The notes: generated by a model not told the origin, from the letters alone. A stretch of DNA of 11,788 nucleotides from Pleurotus djamor (GCA_029747585.1 JAPEVF010001257.1:1-11788); one strand, 5' to 3'. Shown: positions 1-7,417, counted from the stretch's first letter. Numbers and translations are program-made.

Positions 1-109
1 GGTGTTACTTTTCCGGAAAGTAACAAAACCCACCGAGCACGATACTTTGACTGTAAGTAACCAATCATTATCGTGAGGCGCGCTCGCGTACTATTTCGTT
101 ACTAATTGA

Positions 110-722
110 ATTCGCTCCCTTAAAGTAACTTTCTATGCACGCAGTGAAAGCAAGAAGCGCCCAAAATGCGCAACAAGCCCTGTTGTTCTCGGTCACAACT
201 TCCTAACCCAATTCAATCCGTTGATTAACTGGGTTACAGGCCAAATCCAATTCCGAACGCTGATCAGAGGATCACCTGCTCCGACAACCCTCCTAACGCC
301 GTTGAAAACCTCTCCCTCCAACACCGAACCCCAGCAACCTCTGCCAAAACCAACAATCACCAAGCAACCCGCACCTAATCCTCCAACTTTAAAACAGTTG
401 CCTCGGGATTCAACAGCTAAAGCTCAGTCTTGTCACCAATCCCAAACGCCGATGATTGAGAAGCCACCAGTTGGCGGTATAATTCCCCTCTCTCAAGCTG
501 AACAGCTAACAGTCAAAAAATTTATAGATGAACATTTGGGTATGGGATTCATCCGGTCCACCAACTCCCCTCATGGTGCCCCGGTACTCTTCGCAAAGAA
601 AAAGCATGGTTGACTCTGTCTTTGCGTTGACTACCGCGGTTTGAGCACAGTCACCAGTCGGGATAGGTACCGCTTTCCTCTGATTGCCGATTTACTGGAT
701 GCCCCTAAAAAGGCCCTGGTAT
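110..722 (+). pseudogene. Gypsy pol, protease C-terminus to RT N-terminus (broken)
   Basis: The frame starting at 110 is open to a TGA at 611-613, and the same frame stays protein-like to about 720. Bases 182-250 encode a retropepsin end, VVLGHNFL followed by NPLINW, the usual ILGxxFL...NPxIDW pattern of gypsy proteases. A proline-rich linker follows, and then the RT entry segment (IIPLSQAEQ at about 480 and SPHGAPVLFAKKKHG up to 610). After the TGA the RT text resumes with CVDYRGL and RYRFPLI. Near 719-724 an apparent one-base insertion moves the homology into the next frame. Upstream of 110 the frame has stops at 74-76 and 107-109, so the catalytic part of the protease is decayed or outside. 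An ORF call starting at 221 would begin with TTG and is not a true gene start. Confidence 0.85.
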
Positions 723-1925
723 TACACCAAAATTGACTTGCGGCATGCCTACCATCTGATTCGCATTCGCAAAGGTGATGAGTCGAAAACGGCGTTCAGG
801 ACTCGTTATGGGTCTTATGAATGGCTGGTCATGCCGTTTGGTCTCACCAATGCCCCAGCGGCGTTCCAATGGTTCATGAATGATATTTTGGGTGACCTTA
901 CTGACAAATGTGTTATAGTTTACCTTGACGACATCCTGATCTACTCGGATAGTCTCGAAGAACACAAGAAAACAGTCAAAGAGGTCCTACGCCGACTCAG
1001 AGCCAACAAGCTCTATGCCAAAGGCGAGAAATGCGAATTCCACGCTATCCTGTCACCGGACGGCCTCAAAATGTCCAAAGACAAAATCAAAGTGATTCAA
1101 GATTGGCCCGAACCCCGAAAAGTCAAGGATGTTCAATCATTCCTGGGGTTCGCCAACTTCTATCGCCGTTTCATCATGAACTATTCCGACATAGTTGTTC
1201 CCCTTACTTGCCTCACCAGAAAAGGTGTGAAATGGGAGTTCAATCCCGCAAGTAAGGCGGCATTCAAGAAATTAAAGCGTGCGTTTACTACTGCTCCGGT
1301 ATTGTCTCACTGGATTCCAGATAAGCCTATGGTGATAGAGACAGATGCCTTAGACTATGCACTGGGCGCTATCTTCGCTATTTATACCGATGACGGCAAA
1401 ATTCACCCAGTGGTGTTCCACTCTTGCACTTTCGCGAACGCCGAACTCAACTACGACGTCCACAACAAAGAACTCCTCGCTATTCATGAGGCGTTCAAAG
1501 TCTGGTCTCGGTATCTGGATGGCTCAGGTTCACCCATTGATGTCTTCACAGACCACAAGAACCTTGAGTATTTCAAGATACTGACTCGACGTCAAGCCCC
1601 ATGGTCGGAATTCCTTTCGCAGTTCAACTTCACCATCCATTACCGCCCTGGACGACTTGGAGCGAAACCCGACGCCCTCACCAGGAGATGGGACATGTAC
1701 CCCAAGGAAGGTGAAAATTCTTATGCAAAGGTAAACCCTCAAAACCTACGACCCATCTTCAACGCCGAACAAATGCGCTCTTCCCTTTGTGCAACGGCGT
1801 TGTGGCACCCTGTCATGCGGGGTTCGATGATCATGAATACCGACAAACTCCATGAAGACATCAAGGCCGCCTACTCTCGGGATTCGGACCTCTCCAAACC
1901 CGTTGAGGAACTTGGCCCTTGCTAG
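684..1925 (+). pseudogene. Gypsy pol: reverse transcriptase and RNase H
   Basis: The frame is open from 684 (first codon TTG, not a real start) to a TAG at 1923-1925. Homology begins at the frameshift near 720. RT copies the element RNA into DNA: motif A has D18 (KIDLRHAYH), motif B is near residues 50-60 (MPFGLTNAPAAF), and the catalytic YLDD is at 80-83. RNase H, which removes the RNA strand, shows D221, E263, D290 and D330 in their expected settings. After KCEFH (116-120) the usual short stretch with a YLG motif is absent and the text goes straight to ILSPDGLKM, so roughly ten residues seem to be lost in frame. The terminal TAG is in the same frame as the integrase ORF that follows, so it is a nonsense mutation and not the natural end. 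The enzyme is almost certainly inactive. Confidence 0.9.
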
Positions 1926-3308
1926 TCTCTGGACGCTGCGGGATTCATTCGCCTGGATGGACGGATCTATGTCCCCAACGCCAATGATCTTCGCCTCCGC
2001 ATCCTCCAAAACAAACATGACCATATCCTGGCTGGTCACCCAGGTCAAACTAAAACACTGGCTCTCATACGCCGTGAGTACGTCTGGCCAAATCTTCGCT
2101 CATTTGTCATAGATTACTGCAAATCCTGCGTCACTTGTATGCGCGCAAAACCCCAACGCCATAAGCCATACGGCCTTCTCCGACAACTACCTGTCCCTTC
2201 AAGACCATGGGATTCAATATCCATGGACTTTATCGAAAAGCTCCCACCATCACTCGGTTTCGACTCAATCCTAGTCATTGTTGATCGCCTTTCGAAACAA
2301 GGTGTGTTCATTCCTTGTCATGACACTATTACTTCGGAGGGGTTGGCAAAGTTGTTTGTTATGCATATTTTCTCCAAGCACGGCGTTCCTCAGCATGTTA
2401 CCTCAGATCGGGGTTCGGAGTTCGTCTCACGTTTTTTCCAATCCCTTGGAAAGGCGTTGAAGATTGAACTCCACTTCACCTCAGGGTACCATCCCGAGGG
2501 TGATGGACAGACTGAACGGACTAACCAAACGCTGGAGCAGTACTTACGGATTTATTGCAACTATCAGCAGGACAATTGGGCTGAACTCTTGCCCCTTGCG
2601 GAGTTCGCCTACAACAACGCTCCCCATTCCACCATTGGAGTATCACCCTTTTTCGCCAACAAAGGCTACAATCCTTCCATCGCCGTTCAAGCGGGATTGG
2701 ACCTCTCCTCACCTCGGGCACAAACATATGTTTCCAACCTTGAAGATGTCCATGCCGAACTCCGTAGAACCATGGCTGAAGCACAAGCTCGGTACCAGGG
2801 ACCTGCCGACAAACGGCGTTCACCACAACCGGACTTCAAGGTTGGCGATGAAGTTTTCCTCAANTCAAAGTTCTTCAAAGTCACTCGCCCCTCAAAGAAA
2901 CTTGCCGATAAGAACTTGGGCCCATACAAAATACTTGAACGCGTCGGTTATTCTTCCTTCCTAGTTCAACTCCCCGACAACTTCAAAGGCGTTCACCCGG
3001 TATTCCATGTCTCTATGATGGAACCACACACTCAAAATACCATCCCCAATCGCGAACCCCCTCCACCTCCCCCCATCGCCGTTGACGCATCCCTAGAATA
3101 CGAAGTCAAAGCCATACTCGACTCCAAATGGGATCGGCGAAAAAAGAAATGTCCCCTCTATTACTTGGTCGAATGGGAAGGCTACGCCAATACCGCAGAA
3201 GCAACCACTTGGGAACCTGCGAACGCCGTTGCCAATGCCAAAGAAGCGGTGGCGGACTTCCACCATCTCAATCCCGGCAAGCCTGGACCATCATGGCACC
3301 CACCATAG
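1926..3308 (+). pseudogene. Gypsy pol: integrase with chromodomain
   Basis: This continues the RT frame directly after the TAG; the region 1926-2138 is open and carries the H2C2 zinc finger (H-x3-H around HILAGH, then CKSC and TC), followed by the first ATG at 2139. Numbered from that ATG (389 aa), the integrase core has D30 (SMDFI), D90 (TSDRG) and E126 (GQTERTN). There are 35 residues between the last two, the classical DD35E. A GPY/F-like segment lies at about 261-280 (GPYKILERVG), a KGVHPVFHVS block at 283-292, a proline run at 307-312, and a chromodomain at about 320-376 (EYEVKAIL ... YYLVEWEGY ... TTWEP). Chromodomains of this class direct integration to modified chromatin. One codon contains an N at 2864. 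The ORF ends with TAG at 3306-3308. Confidence 0.93.
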
Positions 3309-3573
3309 TATTTACAATTTCTTTTCTCTCTCTCAACGCCGTTCACGTAATTATGCTCACAAACACCGTCACGTAGATATCNAAAAAAAANAAAAAAAAA
3401 AAAAACAAAGTCAAGTATTTATATTCTCACTTTTCCTTCCTCTCAATCCCGAACGCCGTTGACACGATTTCAACTTCATACATATAGATATTACAAGNAA
3501 AAAACAAAAAAAATCAAAAAACAAAGTCCAAAAGTACATACAAGTATTTATTTTTTCTTTTCTCAACGCCGTA
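3307..3573 (+). repeat. Three degenerate tandem units after pol, 107-129 bp
   Basis: Units begin at 3307, 3414 and 3543, each with AGTATTTA followed by a T/C-rich tract (TTTCTTTTCTCTC type) and then AACGCCGT at 3335, 3452 and 3565. Between units lies an A-rich stretch with AAACAAAGTC. The copies are imperfect and their A-runs contain the N bases at 3382, 3391 and 3498. The array fills the gap between the pol stop and the end of the minus-strand ORF, so it may act as a shared 3' region, but I see no clear poly(A) signal or LTR edge in it. Confidence 0.7.
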
Positions 3574-3586
3574 CATATGAACCCCT

Positions 3587-4663
3587 TCACTCCTCCTCAC
3601 TCTCCTCACTCTCCTCATCTTCCTCACTTGTCGAATCCCCTTTCCCTTTCTCTTCATCTTCATCGCCGTTCGACTTCTCTTTCTTCTTCCCTTCATCATN
3701 CCCCTCTTCCTCCCTCGCTTCGTTCTTCTCCCCATCGCCGTTCGATTCTGCCTTATCCCTCTCCTCTTCCCCTTCCTTCTCCCCTTCCTTTTCCTTCCCC
3801 TTGTCCCCAACCCCGGTCTCCATCTCGTCATCTGGCGGCATTGGAATCAGCAACGAGACGTCCAATACCGGTAGGCCTCTAGCCCGACGCCGTTCGAAAC
3901 GCTCACCTTCGAGGTGTTGAATAATTTGTGCTTGGGCGGAATCCCGAGCACGACGCACCCTCTCCGTCTCCCTTGCCACATCCTCCTCGAAGGCCCCAAC
4001 CTCTGCATCCACCATAGCACGCGTGTCGTTGCGAAGACCCAACGCCGTTCGAATCTCCCCCAGCTGGTTTTCGAGGGCACCGAGTCGCGACGAAAAAGCA
4101 CTGTTGGCGTTCACCGCCGCCTGCCCTTGTCCTTCGAACGCCGTTCGCATGCCGACAATATCCCCATGGGCCGCAGTGAACGTTTCCCCCAACCCGTGGT
4201 AGAGACGGAGCATCCCTCCAACGGCGTACTCGAGCCGCTCAAAACGATTGTCAAGGTGGGGTACCAGCGTCGCAAACGACTTCACCCCCGAAGGATTCGG
4301 CTGGACGGGTTTCGACTTCTTTTCGGGTTTCGGCAGTAACTGGACTGGTGCAGGGTACTTGTATTCCTTGATACGTTCCCAGTAGGCGGAACTGAAGGGG
4401 CTCGGGGGACGCCGTTCGACACTCTCCTCATCCACCATCTCCACATCCTCGTCCTCCGCCGATGCCTTCGCTTTTCCTTTTCCCTTCGATGGACCGGCAC
4501 GAACGCCGTCCGACTCGTCATCCTCCGTGTCCACCCGGGTCTTCGACTTCTTCTTCCTCGACTGCTTCGGACTCCCCATGCTGCTGACCGAATCCCGGCC
4601 ACGCTTGTGAGTAGCCTTCGCCGTTTTGGCCCACCCATGTGTTGTGATACGAGAAATCGACAT
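3587..4663 (-). CDS. Antisense ORF, charged coiled-coil-like protein, 358 codons
   Basis: I do not recognise a family. The ORF runs from ATG at 4663-4661 to a stop near 3587. The N-terminus is basic with an NLS-like KQSRKKKSKTR, followed by acidic patches (EDDESDG; EDEDVEMVDEE). A more conserved-looking middle begins with SAYWERIKEYKYPAPVQLLP and continues through heptad-like helices (HLDNRFERLEY, LGALENQLGEI, EEDVARETERVRRA), suggesting a coiled coil. The tail is almost pure E, K, D, G and S. About the first eight codons lie inside the adjacent copia LTR, so the original start may be ATG codon 29 (4579-4577) or a lost upstream exon. It carries eight copies of the AACGSCGTT-like motif, as the neighbouring gypsy pol does, which suggests it is an antisense accessory gene of that element. 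A host gene fragment remains possible. One N lies at 3700. Confidence 0.6.
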   Translation of the reverse strand: MSISRITTHGWAKTAKATHKRGRDSVSSMGSPKQSRKKKSKTRVDTEDDESDGVRAGPSKGKGKAKASAEDEDVEMVDEESVERRPPSPFSSAYWERIKEYKYPAPVQLLPKPEKKSKPVQPNPSGVKSFATLVPHLDNRFERLEYAVGGMLRLYHGLGETFTAAHGDIVGMRTAFEGQGQAAVNANSAFSSRLGALENQLGEIRTALGLRNDTRAMVDAEVGAFEEDVARETERVRRARDSAQAQIIQHLEGERFERRRARGLPVLDVSLLIPMPPDDEMETGVGDKGKEKEGEKEGEEERDKAESNGDGEKNEAREEEGXDEGKKKEKSNGDEDEEKGKGDSTSEEDEESEESEEE

Positions 4664-4813
4664 TGAATCAGGCCAACATCCGCGGCCTTAAATACTGTAC
4701 AGGTAGACTAGTCTAGAATAAAATAAGCAATATAGAAACTCCTATTCAAATATGATGAGTAATCAGGCATCAAGTCTAGTCGCGTCTCGGGTTAACTCTC
4801 AAACTCCAACACA
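4638..4813 (-). repeat. Ty1/copia LTR, 176 bp
   Basis: Read on the minus strand, this segment starts TGTGTTGGAG at 4813 and ends CACAACACA at 4638, giving perfect 7-bp terminal inverted repeats TGTGTTG/CAACACA. It is preceded by a G-rich polypurine tract, as a 3' LTR should be. A TATA-like box TATTTAAGG lies at 4692-4684. No second copy was found in the window, so it is either the 3' LTR of the gag relic to the right or, less likely, a 5' LTR: the bases after its end begin TGG, as a primer-binding site would. The plus-strand flank is ACCCA (4633-4637); no matching duplication can be checked because the other end of the element is gone. Confidence 0.75.
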
Positions 4814-4820
4814 CCCCCTC
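4814..4820 (-). other. Polypurine tract of the copia element
   Basis: On the minus strand GAGGGGG abuts the TG that opens the LTR. In LTR elements this tract primes plus-strand DNA synthesis, and its position fixes both the LTR edge and the orientation of the element. Confidence 0.65.
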
Positions 4821-5044
4821 GCGACTGAGACTTAGCAAATACAAAATAACAATAAAAATCCCAAAAATTCACGGTGCCATGGGAGAAGCTTTCCAAAACT
4901 CACGAAATCTGCGGGAGCAACCGTTAGCTCATTAACGGCCAGCCAGTCAACCTAGACTGCTGCCGGATCACTCCGAGATCTTAACCACAGACCGGGATAC
5001 TTATCCCTCATTTCCCCCTAGCGCACCCCCTGAACCAAAATATC
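4821..5044 (-). other. Non-coding spacer between copia gag stop and polypurine tract
   Basis: I see no pol homology on the minus strand here and all frames carry stops. It is the 3' untranslated internal region of the copia derivative, or the scar of the pol deletion. Confidence 0.5.
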
Positions 5045-5785
5045 CTAAAAAGCAAAATCTTGACACGAAAACGAAAAGTCTTCGGCCACGTTAGCCTGTG
5101 CGGCAGGCTCGGTTTTCTTCGGTGCTCGGCACTGCGACTGCCTATGCCCAGTTTTCCCACAGTTCCAGCATTCGAGGGTTCGACGACGACTTGCGTACAG
5201 CGCAATTTCCCTTTTCGGTACTCCAGGGTCATGCAACTGCTTCCGGCTTTCTTCATCCAAGAGAGCGCTGGTTACGTCGGTAACCTTGAGGTCGTCCTTG
5301 CTGGCGGCGAGCGTGGCAGCAATGCTACTATATTCCTCGTCGAGATTATAGATAATCACGTCAACGAGATCTTCATCACTCAACTCAACACCGATCGCCC
5401 GGAGTCTCTGGCCTAAAGCGGTAATCTCGGCAAGATAAGTCCTAATCGGGCGAGAAATTTCGTGATGGTAACCGTAGAACTGTCGTTTCAGCGAAATACG
5501 AGTCGCACGACTGTTCTTTTCGTAGATGTTACAGAGGGAGCCCCAGGCGTCAACTCCAGATACACAAGTGCGCAAGTAATTGTACTGGGAGGGCTCGATC
5601 GTAAGTCCGATGGCGGTAAAACCTTCTTCGGCCTTCTTTTCCCACTCTGCTAACCCATCTCTGGTGGTCGGCTTCTTCGTTGCCCCGGAAACTACTTCCC
5701 AACATCCCGCACGACGAAGTACCATCGACATAGCGAACTTCCAGTCATGGTACATCAGGAAAAACCTTATTTGCCTAAAAGCCAC
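5045..5785 (-). pseudogene. Ty1/copia gag (UBN2-type capsid with CCHC zinc knuckle), 5'-truncated
   Basis: Gag packages the element RNA into virus-like particles. The 246-codon frame opens with GTG at 5785, not ATG, and recognisable gag text begins near residue 12 (YHDWKFAM, then GCWEVVSG), so the true N-terminus is missing. Features in order: the UBN2 capsid region about 12-185 (EWEKKAEEGFTAIGL, GVDAWGSLCNIYE, LKRQFYGYHHE, VDVIIYNLDEEYSS), the ALLDEESRK linker near 190-200, and a zinc knuckle CWNCGKTGHRQSQC at about 211-224, the C-x2-C-x4-H-x4-C pattern. It ends soon after with a TAG. No frameshift or internal stop is seen in the remaining part, so this relic is better preserved than the gypsy pol. 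Confidence 0.88.
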
Positions 5786-6071
5786 AGAATCTCCACTGAA
5801 GCAAGAAAAGACAAGTGAGTCAAATACGCCAGTGTCGATGAAGTATGTACTTGAAAAAGTTCCTTTTCAAAAGTGTGTGTAGCCAAAATTCAACTAAAGC
5901 TCTGAAAAGCGTAACTAAAGCTTNAAAAAAGTGTTGAAAGATCCACCACCAATAGTATAGCCGCTGGAAAGCCACTGAAATCCATGTGCCATTATGTATG
6001 AAATTTCTCAAGCCCCTAAAGTTACGAAAGCTACGAAAGCTGCAGAAGCCACAAAATCTACAAAAGCTACA
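5776..6071 (+). repeat. AAAAGCYAC-rich repeat region with a 9-bp tandem core
   Basis: At 6017-6070 six 9-bp units follow one another in phase: TAAAGTTAC, GAAAGCTAC, GAAAGCTGC, AGAAGCCAC, AAAATCTAC and AAAAGCTAC. A related stretch with AAAAGCCACAGAATCTCCAC at 5777-5796 marks the place where copia gag homology stops. Looser AAAGC words fill the space between. The same unit recurs at 7059-7103 and, inverted and more diverged, in 11531-11788. Confidence 0.7.
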
Positions 6072-6178
6072 GTGTAATACATGCAAATAATGAATTTAAT
6101 CTGGTGTANTTTTTTTTCTTATTCACCAATGGATCGTGTTAAAATGCAACATGTACATTTATTGAGACAATAGTACAA

Positions 6179-6240
6179 CTACACAGAGGATGGTACCACT
6201 ACACAGAGTACCGTACTACAACTACACAGGGTATCATACC
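6179..6240 (+). repeat. Short tandem repeat, CTACACAG units of 20-23 bp
   Basis: CTACACAG occurs at 6179, 6199 and 6222, each followed by a GGTAC/GTACC/GTATC-like segment. The array lies just beyond the stop codon of the possible minus-strand gene at 6287-6547. Confidence 0.55.
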
Positions 6241-6286
6241 GTCAATAGAAAACTCCAGGTCCATGGCCATCATTTCTAAGATTTCG

Positions 6287-6547
6287 TCAACTGTTACATC
6301 TGAATGATACTATAAGCAAAAGACAAGACAAAAGACACTTGTTACTCACCTGGTCTAGACGTTGACCTCTGTCCAATGGTGCCCAGCGCCCTGCCCTTCC
6401 TTGCTATCCCCATGCCAAACTGCCTGGAGCTCCTCCGACTTCTCCCGCAACCAACCCAATCGTCTATAAAAGAGACTTTAATGAAGAAGAGAACGAGTAG
6501 CATGTAAACATACCAGTAGCTTGAGGCTGGTGTGATTGGAACGACAT
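6287..6547 (-). CDS. Possible small three-exon gene, 56 aa
   Basis: I do not recognise the product. On the minus strand an ATG at 6547 follows a pyrimidine-rich leader ending CTCAACATTTG, and a TATATC lies near 6630. A 50-bp intron candidate (6513-6464, GTATGT...TTATAG) and a 40-bp one (6349-6310, GTGAGT...TTATAG) have good fungal splice sites. Joined exons (6547-6514, 6463-6350, 6309-6287) would give a basic 56-residue peptide starting MSFQSHQPQAT. AATAAA at 6163-6158 could serve as poly(A) signal. Another frame of exon 2 (WLREKSEELQAVW) looks more protein-like but cannot be joined to this ATG, so the structure may be a decayed transposon gene. Confidence 0.25.
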
Positions 6548-6659
6548 CAAATGTTGAGAGTAAGTGGAGTGAGTGACTTAGTAAATGAAAGCGAAGAATG
6601 ACGGAGAACCAAAGTGGAAGTGATGATATACGTGGCCTCAAGTGGACTCTTAATTATTT

Positions 6660-6853
6660 AGTCTCCGAATAAACCAGACTTGACCAGGCCAAACACAAAC
6701 TTGCAAGCTATTTCTACAAGCTATGAAGATCGCATTAATATTTTCTAATATATGTATATTACAACCCTATCTATATACATATATGAAAACCAGAATGTCT
6801 AATAAGATGTTTAAGGGTTGATATGTGAATTATGCTCTGCTCATCGTTGAGGA
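6660..6853. other. AT-rich intergenic DNA, nothing recognised
   Basis: This is AT-rich with TATATA-like words (6750-6785) and no coding signal. It ends with a CTCTGCTCATC copy at 6835-6845 that is repeated inside the palindrome beginning at 6854. Confidence 0.4.
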
Positions 6854-6919
6854 GGCGTGGGAAAACTCTGCTCATCATGCGCACCCGGGTGCGCACGATG
6901 AGCNAAAAATTCCCATGCC
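6854..6919. repeat. Long imperfect palindrome (cruciform-forming)
   Basis: The structure is symmetric about 6886/6887. The inner 34 bp (6870-6903) pair with one mismatch: GCTCATCATGCGCACCC against GGGTGCGCACGATGAGC. The next six positions on each side do not pair and include the N at 6904. Beyond them GGCGTGGGAA (6854-6863) pairs with TTCCCATGCC (6910-6919) with one mismatch. The CCC/GGG centre looks like two inverted terminal repeats joined end to end, or the foldback of a small mobile element. Confidence 0.75.
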
Positions 6920-7058
6920 CCTATAATGCATGAATCTTTTTAACACCAAAGAGTTTTCTTCACATCTTCTATTTCTAAATTATATTTATATTCTTAGATA
7001 ACTTATAAACTTATAAGCAAGGAGGCGAATAAAATTTTATATGATGCCAGACTGTGTG

Positions 7059-7103
7059 AAAGGCCACAAAAGCTACAAAAGCTACAAAAGCTAGCTGAAG
7101 CTC
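7059..7103 (+). repeat. Second 9-bp AAAAGCTAC tandem array
   Basis: Five in-phase 9-bp units: AAAGGCCAC, AAAAGCTAC twice, AAAAGCTAG and CTGAAGCTC. The unit and orientation are the same as in the array at 6017-6070. Confidence 0.75.
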
Positions 7104-7146
7104 AGACAAATATAGTATGTTCTTCTGAAATCGTGTGAATTCCTGA

Positions 7147-7180
7147 CAAAGTACTGAGATTATTTTGAATGTTCTTTCAA
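7147..7180 (+). repeat. Dispersed repeat block, copy 1
   Basis: CAAAGTACTGA, a 12-base gap and TGTTCTTTCAA. The same pair with an 11-base gap occurs at 11510-11542 in the same orientation, next to the other GCTTTT/AAAAGC array. Confidence 0.6.
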
Positions 7181-7417
7181 ATCACATTAAAGCACATAAA
7201 ATCAACTGAAAATAAATAAAGAACAGTTTCGTAACAATCAAATCTGTTCAAAGCTGATAAACAGAATCAAAGCAGGTACACCAATAATTGTGTTTATCCA
7301 AAGATCATGAAATCACTTTTATTTGCTTAATCTACTCCAGATTGCTTTTGATGGCAATTACTTTCTGACTTGAGATTTGTTTGGCTTTTGCCCAAAATAG
7401 TTTTTCCTGATGTGGAC
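7181..7417. other. AT-rich DNA without recognised genes
   Basis: A-rich, with scattered AAAGC words continuing from the preceding repeat. No reading frame with protein-like content was seen. Confidence 0.4.

Larger units (their letters stand above)
1..3308 (+). mobile_element. Ty3/gypsy chromovirus-type LTR retrotransposon, pol relic
   Basis: Read in order, the plus strand encodes the end of an aspartic protease, reverse transcriptase, RNase H, H2C2 finger, DD35E integrase and a C-terminal chromodomain. This order and the chromodomain identify a Ty3/gypsy chromovirus. The copy is dead: stop codons in the protease, a TGA at 611-613, a frameshift near 720, an apparent short deletion in RT near 1040 and a TAG at 1923-1925. 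The 5' LTR, gag and first half of the protease lie outside the window, and no 3' LTR can be recognised before the minus-strand ORF at 3587. The element may continue to about 4637 if that ORF belongs to it; the shared AACGSCGTT motif suggests so. Confidence 0.93.
4638..5785 (-). mobile_element. Ty1/copia derivative: gag plus 3' LTR, no pol
   Basis: The order on the minus strand is gag (5785-5045), about 220 bp without coding signal (5044-4821), polypurine tract and LTR. The protease, integrase, RT and RNase H of a full copia element are absent between gag and LTR. The 5' LTR, leader and first codons of gag are also missing, and the sequence passes near 5776 into AAAAGCYAC-type repeats. It is therefore a deletion derivative or a truncated copy of a gag-only element. 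Its bases lack the AACGSCGTT motif so common to its left. Confidence 0.75.

Noticed and set aside
4..24. Perfect 8-bp inverted repeat GTTACTTT/AAAGTAAC, with AAAGTAAC again at 122-129
   Set aside because: At 122-129 the word encodes the normal protease LKVTF text, and 4-24 lies in decayed protease sequence, so it is probably chance rather than an LTR end.
705..965. 86-codon minus-strand ORF
   Set aside because: It is the antisense shadow of strongly conserved RT sequence and has no features of its own.
2464..2964. 166-codon ORF in another frame over the integrase
   Set aside because: It is an out-of-frame shadow; the other frame carries complete DD35E and linker motifs.
3459..3920. 153-codon Ser/Pro/Phe-rich plus-strand ORF
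   Set aside because: It reflects the tandem repeats plus the complement of the E/K-rich tail of the antisense ORF.
5851..5870. Hairpin TTGAAAA/TTTTCAA as a terminator
   Set aside because: Short A/T stem in AT-rich repeat DNA of a eukaryote; no reason to assign termination.
5820..6086. 88-codon minus-strand ORF with SFRSFRNFR-type repeats
   Set aside because: The repeats are the translated 9-bp DNA array, not a protein domain.
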